From: JBCCAG01 sp050331115
GTDB taxonomy: Bacteria; Cyanobacteriota; Cyanobacteriia; CAKZMO01
Reading direction: 5' to 3'
Length of the DNA stretch: 64,000 nt
Assembly: GCA_050331115.1 (NCBI GenBank)
Contig: JBHJHD010000011.1
Span: 1 to 64,000, forward strand
Shown here: positions 1 through 6,872 of the stretch, piece by piece
Layout of the letters: each line of letters opens with the position of its first letter
Position numbering within the stretch: the first letter of the stretch is position 1
Program-made: the position numbers and the translations under genes
The notes under the pieces: model-generated
What the model saw: the letters and a program-made list of their open reading frames with translations, nothing else
Databases searched by the model: none
Told to the model about the DNA's origin: nothing

Positions 1-88
1 AGCAGGCCGAAAGCGAGGGGAAAAGTATCAATCCAAAGATCAATAGGAAAGCTAATGACTTTGGCTTAAGGCAAAGAGAATTGCGCAT
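1..88 (-). CDS. PhnD-like binding lipoprotein, second copy, only the 5' end in window
   Basis: Reading leftwards from an ATG at 88, the frame stays open to the window edge and encodes 29 residues: a short basic start, the motif LKPKSLAF, a hydrophobic core and a lipobox LSAC with the cysteine at residue 29. The complete lipoprotein at 473-1438 has the same layout (LRPKSLAL, then ISAC, cysteine also at 29) and aligns without gaps. I infer that this is the start of a paralogous periplasmic binding lipoprotein made by tandem duplication. Nothing after the lipobox is visible, so function is inferred only from the paralog. Confidence 0.72.
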   Translation of the reverse strand, partial: MRNSLCLKPKSLAFLLIFGLILFPSLSAC

Positions 89-173
89 AGTAAAACTCGA
101 TATAGCGTAGTGTTTAAGAACAGCTTCCTAATTAGTAATGGGACAATGAGCCCCAGAGAAATAGCTTCAAAGT

Positions 174-316
174 TATACCAATTCCGTATGTGGCCGCACA
201 TATTGAGATCCCCCTATAATCCCCTTGCTTTTGGCGAAGCCTGCCCGAAGGGCGTAGGGGATGGCGACAGCCGGGGGTGAGCCATAATGTGCATCTTCAT
301 ATTCATTTGGTATTAG
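174..316 (+). repeat. MITE-like dispersed repeat, copy A
   Basis: The 143-bp segment begins with ATACCAATTCCG and ends with CATTTGGTATTAG, giving imperfect terminal inverted repeats of about 8 bp (ATACCAAT / ATACCAAA). Its core carries a CG-rich block around GCCTGCCCGAAGGGC. A second copy, inverted, lies at 56534-56677 and matches along its full length with scattered substitutions, roughly 90% by eye. No open frame of useful length lies inside. A non-autonomous transposon fits; a structured intergenic repeat is the alternative. Confidence 0.8.
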
Positions 317-343
317 ATCGTAATCTCAAACGGTTTGTCAGCC

Positions 344-370
344 GTGAGAGTAGGTCCGGCCCACTCTCAC
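344..370. repeat. 8-bp inverted repeat (GTGAGAGT ... ACTCTCAC)
   Basis: Perfect 8-bp arms separated by 11 bases sit about 100 bp beyond the stop codon of the minus-strand lipoprotein gene. There is no T-run on either side, so it is at best a weak terminator or an operator. Confidence 0.4.
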
Positions 371-472
371 GCCCATACTCCACCGGCATAGGAAACAGTT
401 CGGATTCAAATAGCTATAAGTACTCTATTGGGGTCCCTTATCGCACCCGGTGGGGAGTAAACCCAGTACTGG

Positions 473-1438
473 CTACTCCGCCTCGGCACTCGTTAGATTG
501 AGGGTTTCAATGAGGTTGTCAACTTCGCTATAATCCGCTGGAGGAATAATCTGGCTAAACCCAGCGCTAGCCAGAGATTCATGGCCTTCGGGAATGTTGA
601 GCAAGGCCTGTCTTACCTGTTCTCTAAGAACCTCAGGGGTGTCTGGAAAAGCAGCGATCGGCCAAGTTGGGTAGAGCTGTGTAGTGTGGGCTAATGGATA
701 GTCATCTTGTGTAGGTTCTAAGACTCTTACCTCATCGATGCTGGAGAGCAGTCCTCGGTCGACCATCCGCTGCAGCTGGTCCGATCTGACGAAGCCAAAT
801 TCAATCTCATCGTCATTGAGAACAGCATCAACAATTTTGTCGTGGGAAGGAATTTCCGTGATGCGAATATCGTTAGATGGCTTACGTGGATCAAGCCCCT
901 TTTGGTTCAAATGATAAATCTGAAATAAACACCCCGCCGCCGATGTTGTCATAGAGGCGCAGGCTCCTGTTCTACCGACCAGATCATTTGCCGTGGTAAT
1001 GGGGCTATCAGGCTTGACGACGATCAGTCCACCGTACTTAGCGCCAGTCTCTTCAAGGGCAATCGTGGCTAAAAATTCTGTGCCATTGAGTCGGCGCATT
1101 TGAACAGCCGATAGGGGACTTGAAATGACGAAATCGACTTTGCCGGCTTCAGCCATAAGAAGTATTGATTCAAATGGCATGGGGACAAAATTGACAGGTC
1201 GTCCTATCGCACTGCTGAGTTCATCAAATAAGGGCTCGTATCGTGCCCGAGTCGCGTCAACGTTGTCAAGGACAAGGACACCAATTTGAACTACATCTTC
1301 AACGGCTGCAGGGTCACTAAAATTGGAGAGTTCGCTGGTCTGGCTACTAACGCATGCGGAAATAGTGGGAGAGATTATAAGCCCAAGGCTTACGATAAGA
1401 GCTAACGACTTTGGCCTAAGATGGAGAAGTTTGGTCAT
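473..1438 (-). CDS. PhnD-family phosphate/phosphonate-type ABC binding lipoprotein
   Basis: The 321-residue protein starts with a lipoprotein signal (hydrophobic core, lipobox ISAC, cysteine at 29) and continues as a periplasmic binding protein of the PhnD/phosphonate-binding family: an early IGVLVLDN strand, the KVDFVISSPLSAVQ segment and the SPITTANDLVGRTGAC segment typical of the hinge. Such proteins deliver phosphonate, phosphite or other oxyanions to an ABC importer, or act as sensors. No permease or ATPase lies nearby, so an orphan sensing or scavenging role is possible. The partial paralog at 1-88 is downstream on the same strand. The DNA is noticeably AT-richer than the rest of the window. 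Substrate cannot be told. Confidence 0.85.
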   Translation of the reverse strand: MTKLLHLRPKSLALIVSLGLIISPTISACVSSQTSELSNFSDPAAVEDVVQIGVLVLDNVDATRARYEPLFDELSSAIGRPVNFVPMPFESILLMAEAGKVDFVISSPLSAVQMRRLNGTEFLATIALEETGAKYGGLIVVKPDSPITTANDLVGRTGACASMTTSAAGCLFQIYHLNQKGLDPRKPSNDIRITEIPSHDKIVDAVLNDDEIEFGFVRSDQLQRMVDRGLLSSIDEVRVLEPTQDDYPLAHTTQLYPTWPIAAFPDTPEVLREQVRQALLNIPEGHESLASAGFSQIIPPADYSEVDNLIETLNLTSAEAE

Positions 1439-1513
1439 TATTCGATGCCGTATACTGCTAATACTACTAAGAAATGCGCTCTTAAAAGATTAATTTCAAG
1501 CCTGATTAGGTTG

Positions 1514-1550
1514 TTGGGTAACGTTCTTCTTGCAGAAGGACGTTACCCAA
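1514..1550. repeat. 17-bp hairpin with 3-nt loop
   Basis: Arms 1514-1530 and 1534-1550 pair at every position (one T-G wobble) around the loop TGC. The outer arm reads TTGGGTAACG / CGTTACCCAA. No T-run follows on either strand, so a factor-independent terminator is not supported. It lies 76 bp upstream of the lipoprotein start codon. Confidence 0.75.
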
Positions 1551-2048
1551 CATAGCCTTGATTAGAAAGCTACAGAGAGGTAGGTTAAAGGCGAATTTAC
1601 TTTGTTCAACCCTGATTTTCTAGTAGATAGGCTGGACGCTTTAGGCTACTTACATAACCTGGCTCGCATAATATCTGAGTTTTCTCTAGAAGGGTTGTCT
1701 ACACAACAGGGTAAATGCAATATTTGTTTGCGAGGTAAAGCCTATTGACCTTCAAGAGAAGATAATAACGCAATGCGATTGTTATGACGAAAGCATAGGC
1801 TAAGTTTTCCTCTGTCTTTGCGTAAATAGCAAAAACGCTGTCTATATAACGTCGTCTATATTAGGAGGTGATTGTAGCTTGTAAACGCTTAAGCGTTGAT
1901 ATATTGCTTAAATCACTTTGCTTAGTATTACGTGTATTATAGTAGCGCGCCTTAGCAACTCGCTACTGGTTGCGTAAAGAGTTAGTAAAGCAATATGAAA
2001 GCAAAGAAAATTCGATTGAGATTCTATTTTTGTAGATCAAGTTTATTC

Positions 2049-2088
2049 TGAGAAGTGACGTTTTCTGCTGGGGAAATGCCACTTCTCA
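2049..2088. repeat. Large imperfect hairpin downstream of cysE-cysH
   Basis: Arms TGAGAAGTG and CACTTCTCA are perfect for 9 bp, and the pairing continues inward for seven more positions after one mismatch, with two wobble pairs and a 6-nt loop. It lies about 130 bp after the cysE-cysH stop on the minus strand and may stabilise or end that transcript, although no U-tract follows. Confidence 0.5.
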
Positions 2089-2091
2089 ATA

Positions 2092-2136
2092 TATAGCGTT
2101 GGCCACCCCGCTTAGAACAGCTTTCTGGGCTCAAAC
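2092..2136. repeat. Short dispersed repeat (TATAGCGTTGGCC type), copy 1
   Basis: TATAGCGTTGGCC, a CGCTTAG block and a GGGCTCAAA block occur here in the same order and with nearly the same spacing as at 6873-6917. Both copies are intergenic and at gene ends or starts. The type of element is unknown. Confidence 0.5.
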
Positions 2137-2215
2137 CCTATGCGACCTTAGCACGCTCATTGATGGCTCCATGTCAGCTTGCGACTTGCTATAGCGACGC
2201 TCAGACCATTGCCTC

Positions 2216-3625
2216 CTAAGGCAGGTGAAGACCACACTCCTGCTTCAGCCCGTGGAAGCGGGTGGAGCGATCGCCAGTGTCTTCAGCGGTCAGCGGTCGG
2301 CTAGAGTGCCAGTCCCCCACGGTTACATAGCCCTGGTCGAAGAAGGGGTGGTAGGGCAGGTCGTGAGCGGTGAGGTATTGATACACGTCTTGAGCGGTCC
2401 AGCTCAGTATGGGGTGAACCTTGGTGACGCCGTCCTGCCGCATAACGCGATCGAGGCTGCGGCGATGGTCCGTCTGCTGTCGTCTCAGCCCCGCGAGCCA
2501 GGCGGTTGCCCCCAGCTCCCGCAGTGCCCGCTGCATGGGCTCCACCTTACGAATTTGGTCGTACTGATTCAGGGCTTCTAGGTCTTTCTGCGCCCAGAGC
2601 TGGCCGTACCGGGCCTCCATGCGGGCGGGGCTCAAGGGCGACTGGTAGACCTTGAGGTTGAGTTTGAGGCGCTGGGTAAGCGCGTCGGCGAAGTCGTAGG
2701 TTTCCTGGGGCAGGTACCCAGTATCCACCCAGATGATGGGGATGTTAGGCACGACCTGCGTGACCAGGTGCAGCATTACCGCCGACTGAATACCGAAGCT
2801 GGTGCTCATCACCAAGCCGTCGCCAAATTCCTCAGCGGCCCACTGCACTAGCTCTTCAGCGGATTTGCCGGCTGTAGGAAGTAGAAGGGGTGGGTTGAGC
2901 GGTGCGGAGCGCTGAGACATGACTTCGACAGGCGTCGCTGTGGCCTTAGATACTGCCGTCGGCAGGGGCGCTGGTTCAGCCTCTGGCGCTGGACCTATGA
3001 CCAAAGCAGACCGATGCGGCTTCACCTGCGCAGGAATGCCAACCGCCGTGGCGTCGGCAGGCACGTCTTTCACCACTACCGCCCCCGCGCCGATGAGGGC
3101 GTGATCACCCACCGTAATGTTGCCGAGAATCTTGGCTCCGGCCCCCACCATTACCTCGCGGCCCAGGGTCGGGTGGCGCTTGCCGCTCTCTTTACCGGTG
3201 CCGCCGAGGGTCACGCCCTGGTAAATGATGCAGCGATCGCCCACCGTCGCGGTTTCGCCAACTACGACCCCAGTGCCGTGGTCGATGAATACCTCCTGGC
3301 CCACGATCGCGCCGGGGTGGATTTCGATGCCGGTGAGGAAGCGAGAAAAGTGGGAAATTAGCCGAGGCAGGAGCGGTAGGTCAAGCTGGTGTAGCCCATG
3401 AGCAACGCGATGAAGGGCGATCGCCTGAGGTCCGGGGTAGCACAGCAGCACCTCTAGCCCACTGCGGGCGGCGGGGTCGCGCTCTAGGGCAATGCGGTAG
3501 TCAGAGATGAGGGTACTGAGGGCGTTACGTAGGCCTGTTTGTAGGGCAGCGGCGCGGCGCCAGATAGGTGGCTTGGATAAGTTGACGTTGCACGCGCGGT
3601 GTTGAGAGGTTGTGTGGCAAGTCAT
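2216..3625 (-). CDS. cysE-cysH: Serine acetyltransferase fused to PAPS reductase (CysE-CysH)
   Basis: One 469-residue frame holds two complete enzymes of cysteine synthesis. Residues about 40-205 are a serine O-acetyltransferase: the ERDPAARS and CYPGPQA helices, then left-handed beta-helix hexapeptides with FIDHGTGVVVGE and GVTLGGTGKE. A Pro/Ala-rich linker of about 30 residues follows. Residues about 236-469 are a phosphoadenylyl-sulfate reductase: STSFGIQSAVMLHL (PP-loop), WVDTGYLP, IRKVEPM, GLRRQQTDHR and the catalytic C-terminal ECGLH. The CC pairs of iron-sulfur APS reductases are absent, so a thioredoxin-dependent PAPS reductase is expected. Residue 236 is a methionine right where a stand-alone CysH would begin, so internal initiation remains possible. 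It follows the TetR gene on the same strand. Confidence 0.93.
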   Translation of the reverse strand: MTCHTTSQHRACNVNLSKPPIWRRAAALQTGLRNALSTLISDYRIALERDPAARSGLEVLLCYPGPQAIALHRVAHGLHQLDLPLLPRLISHFSRFLTGIEIHPGAIVGQEVFIDHGTGVVVGETATVGDRCIIYQGVTLGGTGKESGKRHPTLGREVMVGAGAKILGNITVGDHALIGAGAVVVKDVPADATAVGIPAQVKPHRSALVIGPAPEAEPAPLPTAVSKATATPVEVMSQRSAPLNPPLLLPTAGKSAEELVQWAAEEFGDGLVMSTSFGIQSAVMLHLVTQVVPNIPIIWVDTGYLPQETYDFADALTQRLKLNLKVYQSPLSPARMEARYGQLWAQKDLEALNQYDQIRKVEPMQRALRELGATAWLAGLRRQQTDHRRSLDRVMRQDGVTKVHPILSWTAQDVYQYLTAHDLPYHPFFDQGYVTVGDWHSSRPLTAEDTGDRSTRFHGLKQECGLHLP

Positions 3626-3667
3626 ATCATGTCCTGTGGTGAACGGGGGTTTACTGTGGTGGCGACG

Positions 3668-3700
3668 GTTACAAAGGTTATGTACTAATTGGTCAACAAC
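3668..3700 (-). promoter_or_regulatory. Promoter of cysE-cysH with putative TetR operator
   Basis: On the minus strand a -35 box TTGACC (3691-3696) is spaced exactly 17 bp from a -10 box TGTAAC (3668-3673). The 13-mer GTTGTTGACCAAT covering the -35 box (3688-3700) recurs at the same place in the TetR promoter (4444-4456). A shared repressor site is inferred from this; the boxes themselves are seen directly. Confidence 0.6.
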
Positions 3701-3794
3701 TGGACAAAAAAAAGGGCGTTGGTGAACTAAGAGATGGGTTTGCAGCGCTGGATAGGCCCGAAGTCAGACGGTAGGGAAATGGCGCTGCCGTTTC

Positions 3795-4379
3795 TTAGGA
3801 CTCCAGCATGCTGAGCACTAAATCAACCTGCTGCTCCAGCACATCCCGAGGAACTTCGGCCTTGAGGCTAGTGAACAGTCCCATCAAGATGTGGAACATC
3901 AGCAGCCCCAGATCTTCGGCCTTAGCATCGGTGCGGAACTCGCCTGCCGCCTGACCCTGGGCGATGACGCTGGTGAGCAGCGATCGCAGCCGGGAGCGGT
4001 AGCCCTGCAGCAGCCGCTTGACGGCCTCATCGTGGGGGGCAAGCTCGATGAGGGAGTTGACGGCCAGGCAGCCGCGACAGTCGGTGTAGCCACTGTAGAC
4101 TTCAACTAAGTAGCCGAGCCACTGGCGCAGATCGCACCTGGGGGAGGTGCAGTTGCCGAGGCGATCGCGATGCACGCTATAGGCCTCGTTCAAGTAGCGC
4201 TCTAAAGCCGTGATAAATAGGGAGTGCTTATCTTTGAACGCCTTGTATAAGCTGCCCTTTTGCAGCCCCGTTGCCTCAGTGAGTGCAGTGAGCGACGTCG
4301 AGCCGTAGCCGCGCAGCCAGAAGATCTGCATGGCGGCATCTAGGACGACGTCTTCGTCGAATTCACGGGGTCGGGCCAT
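3795..4379 (-). CDS. TetR/AcrR-family transcriptional regulator with CxxC
   Basis: The 194-residue protein opens with a TetR helix-turn-helix (DAAMQIFWLRGYGSTSLTAL ... GLQKGSLYKAFKDKHSLF), followed by an all-helical ligand-binding domain. That domain contains a CRGC motif and another pair of cysteines nearby (NCTSPRC), which is unusual and could make it responsive to thiol or redox state; that is inference. Its promoter and that of cysE-cysH downstream share the same 13-bp sequence over the -35 box, which suggests autoregulation plus control of cysteine synthesis. The effector is unknown. Confidence 0.9.
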   Translation of the reverse strand: MARPREFDEDVVLDAAMQIFWLRGYGSTSLTALTEATGLQKGSLYKAFKDKHSLFITALERYLNEAYSVHRDRLGNCTSPRCDLRQWLGYLVEVYSGYTDCRGCLAVNSLIELAPHDEAVKRLLQGYRSRLRSLLTSVIAQGQAAGEFRTDAKAEDLGLLMFHILMGLFTSLKAEVPRDVLEQQVDLVLSMLES

Positions 4380-4423
4380 TGAGTGAGGTAAGTCGGGAGA
4401 ATAAAAGAGTATTTATAGGTTTT

Positions 4424-4456
4424 AGTATAGCGATTAGGAACTGATTGGTCAACAAC
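4424..4456 (-). promoter_or_regulatory. Promoter of the TetR gene with putative operator
   Basis: On the minus strand TTGACC (4447-4452) and TATACT (4424-4429) are separated by 17 bp, a near-consensus sigma-70 promoter 45 bp before the TetR start. The sequence GTTGTTGACCAAT over the -35 box is identical to that at the cysE-cysH promoter, as expected for an autoregulated repressor. Confidence 0.68.
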
Positions 4457-4482
4457 CCTGATCCGTCTTGAGGCAGATATTC

Positions 4483-4713
4483 TCAAGGCGTCACGTCTTC
4501 ACCGTCAGGATTAACCAGCTCCCTCAGCCGCTCTAGAGCGCTAGGCTCGGCAGGCTCAGGATCAAGGCCCAGCAAATTGGCCACGATGGGGCGCAGCAGT
4601 GGATTGCCCCGGGCATACCAGCCAAACTTGACGCATTGGGCCGTGAACCAAGCGACGAGGAACACGGCAAATAGAGTGGATGCAATATCCCCCAGCTTTC
4701 GCCACGGATTCAT
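4483..4713 (-). CDS. Small single-pass membrane protein, unknown
   Basis: A 76-residue frame with one membrane segment near the N-terminus (STLFAVFLVAWFTAQCVKF) and an acidic, proline-rich tail. I do not recognise the family. The Shine-Dalgarno upstream of the ATG is weak. Codon use looks like that of the neighbours, and the frame is the only sizeable one here, so it is probably real. It ends about 100 bp right of the TetR start and may be transcribed separately. Confidence 0.55.
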   Translation of the reverse strand: MNPWRKLGDIASTLFAVFLVAWFTAQCVKFGWYARGNPLLRPIVANLLGLDPEPAEPSALERLRELVNPDGEDVTP

Positions 4714-4890
4714 AACGTCTGTCCCAATGAAGAGAATCCTGTGAGACTTAGGGTAGTGCCTTTACACCGCGCTGTACAGTATCGCTACATAAGATTGCCA
4801 CAGGGTGGCGCTCCGCAGCATCGCTATAAGACGCCACGGGCATGGCCATAATCGTTATATTGCCGTTATTGAAGAAGACCCTACCCCACC

Positions 4891-5382
4891 ATGACTGCAT
4901 TAAATCTGCCCGCGCGGTTGTTCTCAAGCGCCTGCCAAGGCCTAGCGGCGGCGGCAACGAAAATAGCAGCCGCGATCGCAGCGGTGGCGATCGCGGTTAG
5001 CTTGACTTCAGGCAGCGCCGCTGCCGCTGAGATGCCCTCCAGTGCTGCTTTGTCCAGTGATGCCTCGATAAATGATGCCGACGCCTGGGTCATGGTCGCT
5101 CGCTCAGAAGACGGTGTTCAGTACGTCGCTCCTGACTCAGTGCAGCCCACAGCTGTCGGCGTTCGGCTGAAGAGCTATTGGCAGCACAGGCTCGCCGACG
5201 GCACACCTGAAACGGTGCGCTATATGACGGAATATGACTGTCAGGGGCGCTACCGCGACGTAGAGACCGCTGGCCCGCCTAAAGCCGCTAACCCTAAAGA
5301 TACGAATTGGAAATGGATTGGCGCAGACCTGCTAAATCGTGGTGCTATGGAATATGGATGTGCAAGACGAGGGGGCAGCTAA
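4891..5382 (+). CDS. Exported protein with surface-adhesin-E-like domain
   Basis: 163 residues with a long Ala-rich signal segment (residues about 12-50, ending near GSAAAAE) and a compact domain beginning WVMVARSEDG and containing VQYVAPDSV, RLKSYWQH and TEYDCQGRYRD. This pattern (a W, a short strand, a D-S-V step, later a Cys) resembles small secreted surface-adhesin E-type proteins common in cyanobacteria; the assignment is from memory of the pattern. Two cysteines (in EYDCQG and YGCARR) could form a disulfide. The stop lies 3 bp before cobH, so the two are probably co-transcribed, although a functional link is not evident. Confidence 0.7.
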   Translation: MTALNLPARLFSSACQGLAAAATKIAAAIAAVAIAVSLTSGSAAAAEMPSSAALSSDASINDADAWVMVARSEDGVQYVAPDSVQPTAVGVRLKSYWQHRLADGTPETVRYMTEYDCQGRYRDVETAGPPKAANPKDTNWKWIGADLLNRGAMEYGCARRGGS

Positions 5383-5385
5383 AGG

Positions 5386-6015
5386 ATGGAGTGGCATATC
5401 ACCGACGCGCAAAGCTTGCGCATCATTGATCAAGAGATAGGGGAGCACGGGTTTTCGCCCGCCGAATACGAAATTGTGCGGCGAGCGATCTACGTGACGG
5501 CGGACTTTGAATACGCCAACCTGATTCGCTTTTCTGACCGAGCACTTCAGTCTGGGGCCGCCGCCCTAGCGGCTCGCAGCACCATCATCGTCGATATGCC
5601 GATGGTCCAGGTAGGCATCGCCGCCCTGATTCAGCGGACGTTTGCCAACCCGGTCTACTGCAGTATGGATACCCTCACCCGGCCTCAGAAGGAGAAGACC
5701 ACGTCGGCCTGGGGTATGGAAACCCTGGCGCACCGCTATCCAGAGGCTATCTGCATCGTAGGCCAATCTCAGACGGCGCTGCGATCGCTTATGGACCTAG
5801 TCGAAGCCGATGACGTCAGGCCTGCCTTGGTGATTGGCACCCCCGCCGCCTTCGTAGGCCTAGAGGACATCGACGATCGCCTCAAGAATGCTCTGGTGCC
5901 CTTCATCCACGTGGCCGGGCGCAAGGGGGGCGCGATGGTAGCAGCGGCTATTGCCTGTGGGCTAGTCGATTTAGCCTGGCAGGCCTATGGCGAGGGCAAT
6001 AAGGTCAGGCCGTAG
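5386..6015 (+). CDS. cobH: Precorrin-8X methylmutase (cobalamin pathway)
   Basis: The 209-residue protein has the usual length of CobH/CbiC, which moves the C-11 methyl group to C-12 in corrin ring synthesis. Recognisable segments are TADFEYANLIRFS, IIVDMPMVQVGI, NPVYCSMDTLTRPQKEKT, ALVIGTPAAFVG and GRKGGAMVAAAI. At the place where characterised CobH has its catalytic His (His43 in Pseudomonas denitrificans) this sequence reads AIYVTADF, with Tyr at residue 36. This may be a lineage feature and not inactivation, since everything else is well kept. The gene starts 3 bp after the upstream stop. No cobalamin riboswitch was seen upstream. Confidence 0.9.
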   Translation: MEWHITDAQSLRIIDQEIGEHGFSPAEYEIVRRAIYVTADFEYANLIRFSDRALQSGAAALAARSTIIVDMPMVQVGIAALIQRTFANPVYCSMDTLTRPQKEKTTSAWGMETLAHRYPEAICIVGQSQTALRSLMDLVEADDVRPALVIGTPAAFVGLEDIDDRLKNALVPFIHVAGRKGGAMVAAAIACGLVDLAWQAYGEGNKVRP

Positions 6016-6040
6016 CGCGTTTTGAATCGGCTAAGCTGTG

Positions 6041-6814
6041 CTAGTATCGCGCGCCGAGCAGGCGCTGCCGCACGCTCTCAGCAATCTTGTGCCCTAAATA
6101 CTCTGGAATCAGCCCCTCGTTGGGGCCAAGCAAATAAAACAGCAGGCGCGTGCGTCCGCGCCAGATCAGCAGGTTAGCGTTGACGACTAGCAAATCTTCC
6201 TGCCAGAGGGAGTACATGACCTTATAGAAAAGACCAGGCTGGGTTTCTGCATCGATCAGCAGCGCGGGCAGATGAAAGACGGGGTCAACGTAAAACTCCG
6301 TTTCTACATCGGACAGCCCCGCATCGAGGTTGAACTCCACCGCCAGCATCTCTTCCACTTCAAACCGGCCCGCCAAGGCCTCATATAGCGCCCGGCGAAC
6401 GTTGTCTGCCGTGCTTTCCGAAAGGGCTGCGCCACTCCGGGAGACCACTAGCTTGATGAACACCAGCATGGGCGGCGCGATTTGGCCATAGAGGCTCAAG
6501 CTATGAATCGAGAGGCCGTAGGCGGCTAGAACGCCGAAAATATCGCTGAGCAAGAATGACTGGTTCCGGTAGGCAAAATGCAGGGCGCTTTTGTTGGCCT
6601 CTGGCTTGATTTCCGCCACCGCCCGTCGAGTTTTATGGAGCTGGTAGGCGAGCCGCAGGTTTTGCAGCTGAATCTCGCTGCTCGCAAATTGTCCATAGAA
6701 CTTTGGAAACGCCCGATTAAAGCGCTTTAGTAGTTCGAGAGTAGAGGGTTTTAGGCCCTGAGCCAGCGAGGCAGGCACAGCGCGGCTGCCGATAGATGTG
6801 TTTGCCCTGAGCAT
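6041..6814 (-). CDS. ACT-domain-like conserved protein
   Basis: 257 residues, soluble. The middle and C-terminal thirds look like two ACT-type alpha/beta units: FLLSDIFGVLAAYGLSIHSLSL and, later, PGLFYKVMYSLWQEDLLVVNANLLIW, each followed by strands. This is the arrangement of regulatory ACT pairs such as those at the end of GlnD, here without any catalytic domain. The N-terminal 60 residues are helical. A role in sensing a small molecule, perhaps an amino acid, is inferred from the fold only. It converges on cobH with a 25-bp gap. Confidence 0.65.
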   Translation of the reverse strand: MLRANTSIGSRAVPASLAQGLKPSTLELLKRFNRAFPKFYGQFASSEIQLQNLRLAYQLHKTRRAVAEIKPEANKSALHFAYRNQSFLLSDIFGVLAAYGLSIHSLSLYGQIAPPMLVFIKLVVSRSGAALSESTADNVRRALYEALAGRFEVEEMLAVEFNLDAGLSDVETEFYVDPVFHLPALLIDAETQPGLFYKVMYSLWQEDLLVVNANLLIWRGRTRLLFYLLGPNEGLIPEYLGHKIAESVRQRLLGARY

Positions 6815-6872
6815 GATGCGATACCAGCTAACAAGTACGCGTTTAAGGTCTTACGGTCTTTCCCATGCCTTT

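Larger units (their letters stand above)
89..472. other. Intergenic stretch between two PhnD-like genes
   Basis: This 384-bp gap holds a MITE-like repeat (174-316) and an 8-bp inverted repeat (344-370). A short plus-strand frame running 277-501 crosses the repeat and overlaps the convergent end of the downstream gene; I do not believe it is coding. Promoter elements for the minus-strand gene starting at 88 should lie just right of it, but none stands out. Confidence 0.6.
1439..2215. other. Long AT-rich intergenic region with hairpins
   Basis: No convincing gene is present in these 777 bases; the longest ATG frames are under 25 codons (for example an 18-codon frame from 1994). The region holds a 17-bp near-perfect hairpin (1514-1550), an isolated perfect Shine-Dalgarno followed by a 14-bp palindrome (1863-1897), a second large hairpin (2049-2088) and a short sequence repeated near 6873. 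It should include the promoter of the lipoprotein gene that starts at 1438 and the 3' end of the cysE-cysH transcript. Confidence 0.6.

Noticed and set aside
277..501. 74-codon frame at the left end
   Set aside because: It starts in the dispersed repeat and overlaps the convergent lipoprotein gene; no ribosome site.
1994..2050. 18-codon frame with an ATG in the accessory gap
   Set aside because: Too short, no Shine-Dalgarno, and no membrane helix or other feature.
5100..5386. Cobalamin riboswitch upstream of cobH
   Set aside because: The upstream sequence is coding for the exported protein, and no B12-box-like segment was seen.
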